DNA from: Salinivenus lutea
GTDB taxonomy: Bacteria; Bacteroidota; Rhodothermia; Rhodothermales; Salinibacteraceae
DNA: 64,000 nt
NCBI GenBank assembly: GCA_002894685.1
Contig: NCRC01000014.1
Span: forward strand, 1 to 64,000
Direction: 5' to 3'
Numbering within the stretch: the first letter of the stretch is position 1; each line of letters opens with the position of its first letter. The notes beneath the pieces were generated by a model, which was not told the origin of the DNA, did no database searches, and saw only the letters and a list, made by a program, of their open reading frames with translations. The translations under genes and the position numbers were made by a program. Shown here piece after piece: positions 42,262 to 51,636 of this stretch.

Positions 42262-42549
42262 TTACGCCGGGTCTTCTGGAATGTCCTGGTCAAGGCGCCG
42301 TTCCAGTGCGTCGATGCGGCGATCCGTTCGGAAAAGCATCGTCACCACCCCGATCCAGATGATGAGCACCACGGCGAGGACGACGTAAATTTTGCCGTCG
42401 TCGAGCATCACCCGCTCCAGGCCCTGCGGGGACTGGGCGGGCGACTCTTCGGTCCACGTGCTGTCGTAGGCCGCCGCCGTGTCGGGGCGGGCCTGCTGGG
42501 GCCGGAGCGACGGCGCGGCGGCCGAGGCGGGGAGCGGGTGGAGGGTCAT
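42262..42549 (-). CDS. ccmD: CcmD-like small membrane protein
   Basis: 95 residues. The single membrane helix KIYVVLAVVLIIWIGVVTMLF (about 55-75) is followed by a charged helix RTDRRIDALERRLDQD, the pattern of CcmD. It has a longer, proline- and alanine-rich N-terminal half than proteobacterial CcmD. In known systems CcmD holds the CcmABC complex to CcmE. Position between ccmC and ccmE supports the call. Start at the ATG at 42549. Confidence 0.75.
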   Translation of the reverse strand: MTLHPLPASAAAPSLRPQQARPDTAAAYDSTWTEESPAQSPQGLERVMLDDGKIYVVLAVVLIIWIGVVTMLFRTDRRIDALERRLDQDIPEDPA

Positions 42550-42590
42550 CGTGCTCGGAAAAAGGTCGAGGGAGGCACGAGAGGGACGGG

Positions 42591-43301
42591 CTACAGCTCC
42601 GGCTCGCGCCGCAGCCGCTTGCGAATCCAGGACAGCCGCACGCGCTGCGTGTACAGCACCCAGAACAGGCCGAGGAAGCCGAGGACCGACGGGTAAAAGA
42701 CCCACCGCATCGCCGGCGCGAGGTCCGTCTGCGTGAAGGCCGGGCTGCCCTCCCCGCCGGGGTGGAGGCTCGGGAGCTGGCGCGGGAGGATGTACAGGAG
42801 GAAGGGCATGGTGACCACGGCGAACAGGTTGTAGACCGCCGCGACCCGCCCGCGGGTGTCGGGGTCCTCCACGCTGTCGCGCAGCACAAAGTAGCCGCCG
42901 TAAATGAGGAGCAGCACCGCCGCCATGGACTGCTTCGGGTCGAAGTTCCACCACTTGCCAGAGCCCACGTACCACGTAAAGCGGGCCCACACCATGCCGG
43001 TCACGATCCCGAGAAGGCCGAAGAGGAGGGCGAGCCAGGCGGCCTCGCGGGCGCGGATGTCGCGCAGCCGATCGCCGGACTGGAGGTAGCGGAACGAGTG
43101 ATACGCCGAAATCACGGTCCCCATCATCAGCGCAAACCACATGGGAACGTGGAAGTACAGGTTGCGCGCCGACTGCTCGAGGATGTCGAGCTGGGGAATT
43201 TGGCCGAGGAAGCCGGCCACGAGTGCGCCCGACAGGAGCGCGACCACGAGGGCCCGCACCGAGCGGTACACGGTAGGAGAGCTGAGGACAGAAGAAGCCA
43301 T
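42591..43301 (-). CDS. ccmC: heme exporter/handling protein CcmC
   Basis: 236 residues with six membrane helices. The heme-handling signature is present as WYVGSGKWWNFDPKQSMAAVL (family WGtwWvWDpr), with periplasmic histidines in FHVPMWFALMMG (H near residue 51) and the later ligand region SLHPGG. CcmC loads heme onto CcmE. The ATG at 43301 gives the normal length; the longer open frame upstream is antisense in character. It follows ccmB by about 130 bp, with no gene between. Confidence 0.9.
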   Translation of the reverse strand: MASSVLSSPTVYRSVRALVVALLSGALVAGFLGQIPQLDILEQSARNLYFHVPMWFALMMGTVISAYHSFRYLQSGDRLRDIRAREAAWLALLFGLLGIVTGMVWARFTWYVGSGKWWNFDPKQSMAAVLLLIYGGYFVLRDSVEDPDTRGRVAAVYNLFAVVTMPFLLYILPRQLPSLHPGGEGSPAFTQTDLAPAMRWVFYPSVLGFLGLFWVLYTQRVRLSWIRKRLRREPEL

Positions 43302-43432
43302 CGCGTGGAGCCGAAACCCACGAAGTTTATTAGTGATGGACACACTCGAACCGACAGGAGCCAACGAGATTCCGGCGGGGCGTTGATTTTGCTCCAAATC
43401 CCCAGTCGGGCGTGCCGCGGGCGAGCGGGGGA

Positions 43433-44101
43433 TCAGTCCGCCCACACGTAGTCGAAGAGCAGGGTGGCGGCCGAGAGGGTCGCGCCTACAAAGCCGACCA
43501 GGGTGAGCAGCTCGTCCTGCGCCTCCGTCCAGGGCAGCCCCTGAATCGCCTTCTGGGTGGCGCTCACGCTGGAGACGAGGAGGGGGGTGAGGAGGGGGAG
43601 CAGGAGTACGGGGAGCAGGGCCCCGCGGCGGGCCGCCCGGGCCACGAGGGCGCCCAGAAGCGTAGTGGCGACGGCAAGCCCCAGGACGCCCATGCCCAGC
43701 GCCGTCGCCAGAAGTCCCGGCCGGGCCACGGACACGTCGAGCAGCAACAGAAGGGCGCCGGTCGAGACCCCTCCGAGGCTGCCCACCAGGACGAGGTTGA
43801 ACAGCAGCTTGCCGGCAAACACCATGCTGGGCCGCGTATTGAGCCGAAGGAGCAGGGCGGTGCCCTGTCGTTCCTCGGCGACGAAGGAGCGCCCCAGCCC
43901 CACCGCCGCGGCAAACAGGATCACCATCCACAGGAAGGCCGACTGGACGCGCGTCGGGATCGGCTGGGGGCCGACGGCGAAGAGGATGAGCAGGAGGGCG
44001 CCCAGGGCAAACAAAAGAAGGGCATTGAGGGCGTACCGGGTGCGCAGTTCAATGCGCAGGTCGTTCCGAAAGACGGCCCATGCCCCGGCAAGCCAGTCCA
44101 T
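43433..44101 (-). CDS. ccmB: heme exporter subunit CcmB
   Basis: 222 residues with six membrane helices. Family features: AVFRNDLRIELRTRYALNALLLFALGA at the N-terminus, LWMVILFAAAVGLGRSFVAEERQGTALLL (conserved F-x-x-E-x-x-x-G/D), and a hydrophobic second half (LLPVLLLPLLTPLLVSSV). CcmB is the membrane partner of the ATPase CcmA. No ccmA is found beside it: the next gene upstream is divergent. So the ATPase must be elsewhere. First gene of the minus-strand ccm group. Confidence 0.9.
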   Translation of the reverse strand: MDWLAGAWAVFRNDLRIELRTRYALNALLLFALGALLLILFAVGPQPIPTRVQSAFLWMVILFAAAVGLGRSFVAEERQGTALLLRLNTRPSMVFAGKLLFNLVLVGSLGGVSTGALLLLLDVSVARPGLLATALGMGVLGLAVATTLLGALVARAARRGALLPVLLLPLLTPLLVSSVSATQKAIQGLPWTEAQDELLTLVGFVGATLSAATLLFDYVWAD

Positions 44102-44208
44102 GCAAAACCGAGTGTCAGTGAAAAGAGCGCGCCGGTCCGAACATAGCGACTGGCCCGTCGATTCGCTAGCAGCGCACGCTGTTCGTTTCTCGTTTCCGTT
44201 TTTTTCCA

Positions 44209-45195
44209 ATGACCGTCGCCTCGGATCGAATCGTGGGCGCCCTCCTGGGCACCGCCGTCGGAGATGCCCTCGGCATGCCCGTCGAGGGCCTCAGTCACCA
44301 GAACGTCCGGACCTACTATTTGGGCATCAAGGAGTATCGCGACGACGACCAGCGGGGCGACCTTTCCGCGGGGCAGTGGACCGACGACACGCAGATGACC
44401 TTTGCCCTGGTCCGGGCCATGACGCAGACGGCAGCCCCGGAGGAATGGCCCGCCGCCGTGGCCGAGGAGTACGTGGCCCTTCGATCGGAGGCACGGCGGT
44501 GGGGCGAGACCACCACCGCGGCAATTGACCGGTTGGCCGACGGGGTCGCCCCCGCCGACTCGGGAGGGGCGGACCGGCCCACCGACGGCGCCGCCATGCG
44601 GGCCGCCCCGATTGGGCTGTGGTGGGCCGCGGCGGACGTGTCGCGGGCCCGGGCCTTCGAGGTCGCTCGGGCCGTGCTGGGCGTAACCCACCGGCATCCC
44701 GTGTCGCTGGTCGCCGGATGGGGACAGGTGGCCGCGGTGCGGTTTGCCCTCGGGCAGGCCCCCGACACGTTCGACCGATCGGCGTTTTGGGCGACGCTCC
44801 TGAAGGCCACGACCTGGGCCGAGGAGCACCTTGCCGCGGAGGCGCGGGTCTCCGATCGGCTGCGGACCCTTGAGGGAAACCTCGACGGGTTCCCCCTGGA
44901 TTTGCGCGATCTGTGTGATGGTGTCGGCGTGCGGGCGGAGGAGGCCTGGCCCTTCGCCTGCGCCATGGTGGCGCGCCGGCCCCACCTGCTCGAAAACACC
45001 CTGCTCTCCGGCATCAACGTGGGCGGGGACGCCGATACCACCGGCGCCATGATGGGCGCCCTCCTGGGGGCCCTCCACGGATGGGAGGCGGTGCCGACAG
45101 AGTGGAAAGAGGGGCTGGAAGCGACCGGTGACCTTGTCGAGCAGGCGCGGGCTCTGTCGGAGGCGCTCCCGTATGCGAAGCCATCCATCGACTAA
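44209..45195 (+). CDS. ADP-ribosylglycohydrolase family protein
   Basis: 328 residues of the DraG/ARH3 family (PF03747). Metal and substrate motifs: GALLGTAVGDALGMPVEG, GQWTDDTQMTFAL (first Mg site, T-D-D), GAAMRAAPIGLW, and near the end INVGGDADTTGAMMGALLGAL (second site, D-x-D-T). It should remove ADP-ribose from proteins or small molecules. No ADP-ribosyltransferase or nitrogenase gene is nearby, so the substrate is unknown. ATG at 44209, 107 bp from the divergent ccmB start. Confidence 0.92.
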   Translation: MTVASDRIVGALLGTAVGDALGMPVEGLSHQNVRTYYLGIKEYRDDDQRGDLSAGQWTDDTQMTFALVRAMTQTAAPEEWPAAVAEEYVALRSEARRWGETTTAAIDRLADGVAPADSGGADRPTDGAAMRAAPIGLWWAAADVSRARAFEVARAVLGVTHRHPVSLVAGWGQVAAVRFALGQAPDTFDRSAFWATLLKATTWAEEHLAAEARVSDRLRTLEGNLDGFPLDLRDLCDGVGVRAEEAWPFACAMVARRPHLLENTLLSGINVGGDADTTGAMMGALLGALHGWEAVPTEWKEGLEATGDLVEQARALSEALPYAKPSID

Positions 45196-45241
45196 GAGTC
45201 TTTAACAATACCAGCACTGTGGATCTGAAACATTCTCCCTT

Positions 45242-45332
45242 CGTCGCTCCAGACTTGATCTGGAGCCTATCCATCCGACGGGGGGACCGCCTCGAAGCGA
45301 TGGATGGGCTCTGAATCAAGTTCAGAGCGACG
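45242..45332. repeat. REPIN-like paired-hairpin element
   Basis: Two 34-nt arms, 45242-45275 and 45299-45332, are inverted copies of one another with 27 of 34 positions matching. Each arm is also a hairpin: CTCCAGA-CTTGA-TCTGGAG on the left and CTCTGAA-TCAAG-TTCAGAG on the right. Six of the seven mismatches between arms fall in the small stems and keep both stems paired, so they are compensatory. The element lies between the 3' ends of two convergent genes, the usual place for REP elements. Confidence 0.65.
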
Positions 45333-45355
45333 TTCTGTCACGGTTTTGCGAGGCT

Positions 45356-46390
45356 CTAAGCGCGCTGCCGGGCCCGCTCCTCGGCCGAAACGAGGTCCGG
45401 ATCCTTCGGCGTGTGCATCGGGGCCGTGTCGGTGGGCGGCGCGAACTCGCCGACAAAGTCGATCTCCGTCTCTAGCCGGTAGCCCGTCTCGCGCTCGACA
45501 ACCGTCCGGACGTGGTCGATGAGGGCGCAAAGGTCGGCCGCGGTCGCGCCGCCCGCATTCACAAAGATGTTGGCGTGGCGGTGCGTTACCATCGCGCCTC
45601 CGATGCGGGTGCCCTTCAGGCCACAGTCGTCGATGAGACGGCCGGCCCCGATGCCTTCAATCTTCTTGAAGATCGATCCCGCACTCGGTTCCGTATCGAG
45701 CGGGGGGTGGCGCTCCGCCCGCCACTGCAGGTTGGCGTCCATGATCTCGCGGAGGCGCTCTTCGGGGGCCGCCTCAAGCTGGAACGTGGCGGCGAGGACC
45801 ACGTCCTCCCGGTCGTGCAGGACGGAATAGTCGTAGCCGAAGTTGAAGAAGTCAACCCCTACCGTTTTTCGTTCTCCTGTTTCCGTGAGAACGTCGGCCG
45901 AGTGGAGGACCTCTTCGATGAACATGGTTCGCTCCCGCTCGGGGGGCGGGGAGAGGAAGTGGAGGTTTTGCCAGAGGGCCCCGCCCACGGTGGACGGGAT
46001 GCCGACGTAGTGCTCCAGCCCCGAGAGGCCGGCGGACACGGCCTGCTCGATGAGGTCGGGATACATAATGGCGCCGCTTTCGGCCCAGAGGCGTCCGGTG
46101 CCGGCGTCGAGGCGGGTGTGGCGGGCCTGGTTGTGGATGACAAGCCCGCGCACGCCCCGATCGCCCACAATCACGTTGGCCCCCGTGCCGAGCAGGAACG
46201 CCGGCAGGTCGTGCTCGCGAACCACGCGGAGGACCTGTGCCAGCTCGTCGGCGGACCGCACGGCCACGTACCAGTCGGCTGCGCCCCCCACGCCGAAGGT
46301 CGTGAATGGGGCGAGGGGCACGTCTTGCTGGAGGGACGCCGCGTCGGTGGCGGCGTCGAGGGCGCGTCGGCTCGAGGGGGAAAGCGGCAT
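45356..46390 (-). CDS. murB: UDP-N-acetylenolpyruvoylglucosamine reductase
   Basis: FAD enzyme that reduces UDP-GlcNAc-enolpyruvate to UDP-MurNAc, 344 residues. LAPFTTFGVGGAADWYV and FLLGTGANVIVGDRGVRGLVI form the FAD domain. GLEHYVGIPSTVGGALWQNL and NFGYDYSVLHDR follow. The proton-donor Ser is in PSAGSIFKK, and THRHANIFVNAGGATAADL and LETEIDFVGEF complete the substrate domain. The presence of the Tyr loop indicates the type I (E. coli-like) form. The C-terminal 25 residues are an extension. It is convergent with the ADP-ribosylglycohydrolase. ATG at 46390. Confidence 0.95.
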   Translation of the reverse strand: MPLSPSSRRALDAATDAASLQQDVPLAPFTTFGVGGAADWYVAVRSADELAQVLRVVREHDLPAFLLGTGANVIVGDRGVRGLVIHNQARHTRLDAGTGRLWAESGAIMYPDLIEQAVSAGLSGLEHYVGIPSTVGGALWQNLHFLSPPPERERTMFIEEVLHSADVLTETGERKTVGVDFFNFGYDYSVLHDREDVVLAATFQLEAAPEERLREIMDANLQWRAERHPPLDTEPSAGSIFKKIEGIGAGRLIDDCGLKGTRIGGAMVTHRHANIFVNAGGATAADLCALIDHVRTVVERETGYRLETEIDFVGEFAPPTDTAPMHTPKDPDLVSAEERARQRA

Positions 46391-46686
46391 GGAGAAAGAG
46401 ACCGGACCGATGGCGGGGCGTGCGGGGGGGGCGGACGTGCTCCCAGGTCTAAGTGACTAGTTCATGTACGTATCGTGTCCCGTCACCTGTTTGGGGAGGA
46501 ATGTAAAGAATGTGGGGCCTTCGGGCCCGGTCGGCTTCAGTCACCGGGGATTTCAAATCAGACGCCTCAGCGATATTGGATACCGGACGGACAGATGCGA
46601 AAAAAGAAGACCCTGTAACGTAAAGCACGCTGAAGACACATGACACAAAGGAGCACACTACCCATAGCGGATGACGCAAAGGGGGG
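46391..46686. other. intergenic region, left border of the AT-richer island
   Basis: About 300 bp between murB and the susC1 promoter. GC is high up to about 46440 and then falls abruptly (for example GTACGTATCG, AATGTAAAGAATG). No convincing gene on either strand, and no integrase, tRNA or insertion-sequence end. Confidence 0.5.
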
Positions 46687-46715
46687 TTGACATAGGTGCA
46701 TCCCGTCTTTATCTA
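46687..46715 (+). promoter_or_regulatory. susC1 promoter
   Basis: TTGACA (46687-46692), 17-nt spacer, TATCTA (46710-46715). Fifteen of the bases in and around it, TTGACATAGG and GTCTTTATCTA, recur at the same spacing before susC2. It is a sigma70-like rather than a Bacteroides-type (TTG/TAnnTTTG) promoter. The implied leader is about 170 nt. Confidence 0.65.
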
Positions 46716-46852
46716 TGGTTTACGTGAGCTTTCGGCTATATTCTCGCGAGACTCGCTCGATCGGAAGAGACCGCAGGCAGAAACGTTGTGGCGGGGCTCG
46801 TCGATTCTTGGAGTGTGTTGCGTGCCTTTCTCGTCGATGCTCACAGAGAGAT

Positions 46853-46975
46853 CACCATTCGTCGTTCTACGATTTACAGTCCAGATTTAGTCATGAGGAG
46901 ATTGCTATCAACGGTTGCCTTGGGGCTTGCGCTCCTGTTGGCACCCAGTCTTGCGTGGGCCCAGCAGGGGACGGT
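46853..46975 (+). repeat. leader/signal-peptide repeat, copy 1
   Basis: 123 bp that match 52300-52422 at 121 positions. It covers the last 40 nt of the 5' leader and the first 83 nt of susC1, including the whole signal peptide. The two mismatches are C/T in the leader and a synonymous A/G in the signal peptide. Similarity drops immediately downstream. Confidence 0.85.
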
Positions 46976-49900
46976 GTCCGGAAGAGTCACTGAAGCATCG
47001 TCGGGGAATCCATTGCCGGGAGCCACTGTGCAAGTGGAAGGAGCGAATCTGGGATCGGCAGCGAACGCACAAGGCCGATTCGAAATTTCGGGCGTTCCGG
47101 CGGGGGAGCAAACCCTTCAAGTTTCGTTCGTCGGCTACCAGGAGGTTCAGCGTACGGTGAACGTTCCGGAAGGAGGCACTGTCCGGGCGAATTTTCAGCT
47201 TCAGCGTGAGGCGACCCAGCTTGATGAGGTTGTCAAGATTGGATACGGCGAGCGTGAGCGTGATGAGCTGACCGGGACAGTCTCCAGTGTAACCGCCGAA
47301 GATATTGAAGATGTGGCGTCGGTTGGGTCGCCGCAAGAGCTCCTCTCAGGGGCTTCAGGCGTTACCGTAACCAACACGTCGGGTCTCGCGGGACAGGCGA
47401 TTAGCGTGTCGGTTCGTGGGGTGTCGTCGCTCAACGGCGATAGCCAGCCGCTTTACGTGGTGGACGGTACGCCTGTGACGTCGGCTTCCACCGGTGGCGG
47501 ATTTGGCCAGGCAACCAATGCGCTGTCGACGATTAACTCGCAGGACATCCAGTCGATTGAGGTGCTGAAGGGCGCTGCCGCCACCGCCATCTACGGTTCG
47601 CGCGCAGCAAATGGGGTCGTTCTGATTGAGACGAAGCAAGGAAGCTCGGGGCGACGGACAGTCTCTGCGAGCTACCAGCTCGGAGGCGTCTCGTCCACGT
47701 CGGACTTCGATGACGTGATTGTGAACGGCCAGGAGTGGTCGGAACTTCACCAGGATGCCACCAGAGGATTTTACAATACGTGCAACATCCCAGGGCTCTG
47801 TGGTCCAACCACTGGTCTGTCATTTGAAGAATTTGAGCAGGCAGGCCTGGGAGGGGGAGCGTACGAAGAGCTCGTTCTTGGTACGCCGTCTCCATACCCG
47901 GATTCCGCCAACGCCACGACCTTTCCCTGGCTTGAAGAGGCCCAGCAGACGGGCATCACGCAGCAGGCCAACGTCTCGGTCAGTGGGGGCGACGAAGACA
48001 CGGATTACTTCATTAGCGGGACGTTCTCTAAGGATGAAAGCTTCGTTCGAAACAATCAGTTCAATCGCTTCAGCGGCCGAATCAACGTGACGCAGGATGC
48101 GACCGACTGGTTGCAAGTTGGAACGAACACCTCGGTGACACGGACGGAGAACTTTCAGGCGTCGTCCGACAACAACGTCTCCGGAGTGTTGACCTCCGCG
48201 GCTCTTATCCCGCCGATTCTTCCAATCCGGAATGACGACGGCTCCTTTAACTTCAACAACCCCTGGAATATTGCGGCTAATTCGATTGGGGAAGCCGAAG
48301 TTAACAGCAAAAACATTCGAAACTGGCGGATCCTGTCGACAACATTCCTGGAAGCGCAGCCGCTTGAGTCGCTGACACTCCGGGCGGAAGGCGGAATTGA
48401 TGCCTTGATTGTGGATGACTTTACTCGGTACGACCGTCGTACCACCGATGGCGCCCCGACAGGGTTCGGCGGACAGGTCTACGAGGATGAGCGTCGCTAC
48501 AGCATCCGCGGTACGGCCACGTACAGCAACACGTTTGCGGGCCGTCACGACGTCAACGCCGTTGCGGGAGCTAGCTTCGAGGATTCGCGCCGGAATCAGG
48601 TCTTTGCTGAAGCTCAGAATTTTCCGTCCAATCAGTTCCAGAACGTGGCTTCGGGCGCTTCGCCCCTTACAACGAGTGCTGGTGTGGTACGGAAGGACGG
48701 GCTTGCCTCCTTCTTTACCAGGGCTACATACACCCTGGATGGGAAGTACACCATTGAGGGAAGTTTTCGACGGGATGGATCCTCACGATTCGGAGAGGAC
48801 AATCGGTGGGGGAACTTCGGATCGGCGTCCCTCGCTTACCAAATTGGTCAGGAGAGTTTCCTTCAGCCCTACGACTGGCTTTCGAATCTGAAGCTCCGTG
48901 GGTCCATCGGATGGGTTGGGAATCGGGACATCGGAGGGTTCTTTCCGCAGCTGGGTCTTGCCTCTGCTGGAAATAATTACAATGAGGCCTCTGGTGTTGC
49001 TCCGGCACAGCTTCCCAATCCTGACCTGAAGTGGGAGTCGACGCGAACCCTTGAAGCCGGGGTCGATTTCGGTGCATTCAACGACCGCATCTTCCTGTCG
49101 AGCACGTATTTCCGGAGCCTGACGAACGATCTCATCACGGATCGACAGCTTCCATTTAATTCCGGATACGGGAGCATCACCCAGAACCGTGGCGAGCTGC
49201 TCAACGAAGGGGTTGAGGCACAGCTCGAGACGCAGAACATCGTGACGGAAGACTTCCAGTGGACGACGACCTTCACGGCAACCTGGAAGCGGAATGAGGT
49301 TCAGAGCCTGCCGGGTGGAGATCCCATCCTCAGTGGTCCACAGCGTGCCATCGAGGGAGAAGAACTCTCGTGGTACATGCTGGAGTATCGCGGTGTGAAT
49401 CCGGACAACGGAAAGCCTCTCTGGACCGGCACGGATGGACAGCCGACGAGTAATCCCTCCGGAGACGCCGAAAGCATCCAGGGCGGCATCCTTCCGAACT
49501 GGAACGGATCGGTCGCCACCACGGCGAATTACAAGGGCTTTGATCTGCGAGCCCGAATGACGTTCAAGGCCGGATACAGCATCTACAACGATACGAAGAG
49601 CTTCCTGATGACCTACGCGAATTTCGGGTTGCATGAGGATGCACTGGATCGCTGGCAGGAGCCCGGGGACCAGACAGATGTGCCGCGGGCGGTCTTCGGA
49701 GACGCGGCGGACAATAGTACCCGCGAGTCGACACGCTTCCTTGAGAGCGGGGATTATCTCCGTCTCCAGAACGTGACCCTCGGCTACACGCTACCGCAGG
49801 ACCTCACGCAGTCATTCGGTGTGAATAGCCTGCGCGTGTACTTCCAGGGAACCAATCTCCTGACCTTCAAGGAGACGAGTATTGGCGATCCCGAAGGGAG

Positions 49901-49997
49901 CACGGGCGGTGCGACAAGCGCACTGGACCGTGGGGTGCTCTTCTTCACGCCGCCGCAGGCACGCTCCTTCACCGGAGGGGTAGAGCTCCAACTCTAA
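46893..49997 (+). CDS. SusC/RagA-family TonB-dependent receptor 1
   Basis: 1034 residues, outer-membrane beta-barrel for TonB-driven uptake of oligosaccharides or peptides. Signal peptide ends at AWAQ (about residue 23). The carboxypeptidase-regulatory-like domain is at about 24-110 (GRVTEASSGNPLPGATVQVEG). A TonB-box-like segment and the plug follow (LDEVVKIGYGERERDELTGTV; YVVDGTPV; SIEVLKGAAATAIYGSRAANGVVLIETK). The rest is a 22-strand type barrel ending in an aromatic-poor strand, FTGGVELQL. The ATG at 46893 begins the repeat shared with susC2. Its SusD partner lies 110 bp downstream after a hairpin. Confidence 0.95.
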   Translation: MRRLLSTVALGLALLLAPSLAWAQQGTVSGRVTEASSGNPLPGATVQVEGANLGSAANAQGRFEISGVPAGEQTLQVSFVGYQEVQRTVNVPEGGTVRANFQLQREATQLDEVVKIGYGERERDELTGTVSSVTAEDIEDVASVGSPQELLSGASGVTVTNTSGLAGQAISVSVRGVSSLNGDSQPLYVVDGTPVTSASTGGGFGQATNALSTINSQDIQSIEVLKGAAATAIYGSRAANGVVLIETKQGSSGRRTVSASYQLGGVSSTSDFDDVIVNGQEWSELHQDATRGFYNTCNIPGLCGPTTGLSFEEFEQAGLGGGAYEELVLGTPSPYPDSANATTFPWLEEAQQTGITQQANVSVSGGDEDTDYFISGTFSKDESFVRNNQFNRFSGRINVTQDATDWLQVGTNTSVTRTENFQASSDNNVSGVLTSAALIPPILPIRNDDGSFNFNNPWNIAANSIGEAEVNSKNIRNWRILSTTFLEAQPLESLTLRAEGGIDALIVDDFTRYDRRTTDGAPTGFGGQVYEDERRYSIRGTATYSNTFAGRHDVNAVAGASFEDSRRNQVFAEAQNFPSNQFQNVASGASPLTTSAGVVRKDGLASFFTRATYTLDGKYTIEGSFRRDGSSRFGEDNRWGNFGSASLAYQIGQESFLQPYDWLSNLKLRGSIGWVGNRDIGGFFPQLGLASAGNNYNEASGVAPAQLPNPDLKWESTRTLEAGVDFGAFNDRIFLSSTYFRSLTNDLITDRQLPFNSGYGSITQNRGELLNEGVEAQLETQNIVTEDFQWTTTFTATWKRNEVQSLPGGDPILSGPQRAIEGEELSWYMLEYRGVNPDNGKPLWTGTDGQPTSNPSGDAESIQGGILPNWNGSVATTANYKGFDLRARMTFKAGYSIYNDTKSFLMTYANFGLHEDALDRWQEPGDQTDVPRAVFGDAADNSTRESTRFLESGDYLRLQNVTLGYTLPQDLTQSFGVNSLRVYFQGTNLLTFKETSIGDPEGSTGGATSALDRGVLFFTPPQARSFTGGVELQL

Positions 49998-50021
49998 CGG
50001 TTGAAGCACCTCTCAACTCAG

Positions 50022-50066
50022 ACAGGCACGGGCCCGCCATAGGGTGGGCCCGGGGCTCTGTCTTTT
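50022..50066 (+). terminator. hairpin between susC1 and susD1
   Basis: CGGGCCCGCC pairs with GGTGGGCCCG around the loop ATAG, with outer ACAG/CTGT pairing, and is followed by TCTTTT. It may be an attenuating terminator that lowers susD relative to susC, or a stabilising 3' structure. Confidence 0.55.
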
Positions 50067-50107
50067 GCGTGCCGATTGTTCTACGACTATCACAGAACGG
50101 TATTATT

Positions 50108-51559
50108 ATGGGTTACTCTACAGTTAAATCCTTTCTCGTTGCGCTTGCTGCTGTCGGTCTCCTTGGCCTGACGGCTTGCGACCAGACGGTTGATAGGCAG
50201 CCGGAGCAAGAAATCCCGATTGATCAGATTTTTCAGGATGTTTCTGGGGCTCAGTCGGCCCTAACAGGAGCGTATGATGGGCTCCAATCCGATGGGGTGT
50301 ACGGTGGGTTTCCGGTGATGGCGGGAGATTTCACCGCTGATGTTGCAAACTTCAGTGGATCCTTTACGACGTGGCAGCAGGCCCAGGCCTTCAATGTGTC
50401 GTCGACTCACGGACCCACAGAGAACCTTTGGCAAGATCACTACAACGTGATCAATCGGGTGAACCTGATCATTGATAACACGCCGGATGTTGAAGGAATC
50501 ACGCAGGAAGAGGTCGACGATATTGTTGGCCAGGCAAAGTTCATCCGAGCTCTTGCGTACTTTAACCTTGTCCGCTGGTTTGCCCAACCCTACGATCCAG
50601 AAGCAGGAACCAATGATCAACCGGGCGTAATTCTTCAGACAACCGGTGTTGCATCGACTGATCCTGAATTCAATAAGCCTCGTGCCTCAGTCGAAGAGAT
50701 CTACACGCAGATTCGGAATGATCTCACCGACGCGATTAGTCGGCTCGAGATTAAGGGCGCGCGCAAGAGAGCTGGACAATCAGTTGCAAAAGCGCTCCTA
50801 GCGAAAGTAGACCTTTATCAGGGACAGTGGGACGATGCTGCCGAGCGTGCCGGAGAGGTTATTTCACAGGATCCGTTTAGCCTTTCGTCGTCCATTACGG
50901 AGCCGTACCGGAATGAGCTTAGCACTGAGATTGTCTTCGAGGTTTCCTTTAGTGCTATCGACAATTCAGGGACTAACGCCTTCATGAGTTCCTTCTATCT
51001 CCCAGGAGATCTTGGGGGACGGGGCGATCTCAATCCGCTGGGTCAATTTACCACCTCCGCAGAGTCCGGCGACCTGAGGGCAGACCCCTCGACCGCTGGT
51101 CCAACGGAGTCTGGAGAGATCAACGGCAATGGCCTCCTGTATTCATATGACGGAAACCTCTGGACCAACAAGTGGACCCAGGATTCCTTTGGGGACGATA
51201 TGCCAGTTCTACGCGTCGCTGAGATGTATCTCATTCGTGCTGAGGGGCTTGCACGCGGATCGGGGTCGGCTGCCGACGCACGTGAGGACGTGAACGCGAT
51301 TCGTAATCGCGCAGGCCTGGACGATGTATCGAGCTCCCTATCGGGCCAGGACCTCATCGATGAGATCATCACCCAACGCCGGTACGAGCTGGCGTTTGAG
51401 GGGGATCGTCGTCACGATCTCCAGCGGCTCGGCCGCACCATTAACAGTGGTACGGGGACACTGCAACCAGGAGACTCCCAGCGGATTCTCCCGATTCCGA
51501 ACCGGGCCATCCAGGTGAACGACGCCCTTGATCAGTCGTCGCAGAACCCTGGCTACTAA
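50108..51559 (+). CDS. SusD/RagB-family lipoprotein 1
   Basis: 483 residues. Lipoprotein signal ending LGLTAC (Cys at about 24). It has the SusD layout: an N-terminal helical TPR-like part (IDQIFQDVSGAQSALTGAYDGL; DIVGQAKFIRALAYFNLVRWFAQPY), and a C-terminal part with DDMPVLRVAEMYLIRAEGLAR and IDEIITQRRYELAFEGDRRHDLQRLGR. These are the RagB/SusD family blocks. It caps the SusC barrel on the cell surface and binds substrate, which is unknown here. The ATG at 50108 precedes the signal sequence. Confidence 0.93.
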   Translation: MGYSTVKSFLVALAAVGLLGLTACDQTVDRQPEQEIPIDQIFQDVSGAQSALTGAYDGLQSDGVYGGFPVMAGDFTADVANFSGSFTTWQQAQAFNVSSTHGPTENLWQDHYNVINRVNLIIDNTPDVEGITQEEVDDIVGQAKFIRALAYFNLVRWFAQPYDPEAGTNDQPGVILQTTGVASTDPEFNKPRASVEEIYTQIRNDLTDAISRLEIKGARKRAGQSVAKALLAKVDLYQGQWDDAAERAGEVISQDPFSLSSSITEPYRNELSTEIVFEVSFSAIDNSGTNAFMSSFYLPGDLGGRGDLNPLGQFTTSAESGDLRADPSTAGPTESGEINGNGLLYSYDGNLWTNKWTQDSFGDDMPVLRVAEMYLIRAEGLARGSGSAADAREDVNAIRNRAGLDDVSSSLSGQDLIDEIITQRRYELAFEGDRRHDLQRLGRTINSGTGTLQPGDSQRILPIPNRAIQVNDALDQSSQNPGY

Positions 51560-51593
51560 CCGCCATGGTTCTTACGACAGACGATGAATTCCG

Positions 51594-51636
51594 GCCGTGC
51601 CCGCTCTCCGCGAGGAGGAGCGGGCACGGCTTTTTT
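51594..51636 (+). terminator. terminator after susD1
   Basis: Perfect 13-bp stem GCCGTGCCCGCTC/GAGCGGGCACGGC with an 11-nt loop, followed by TTTTTT. A textbook intrinsic terminator that ends the first Sus operon. Confidence 0.9.
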
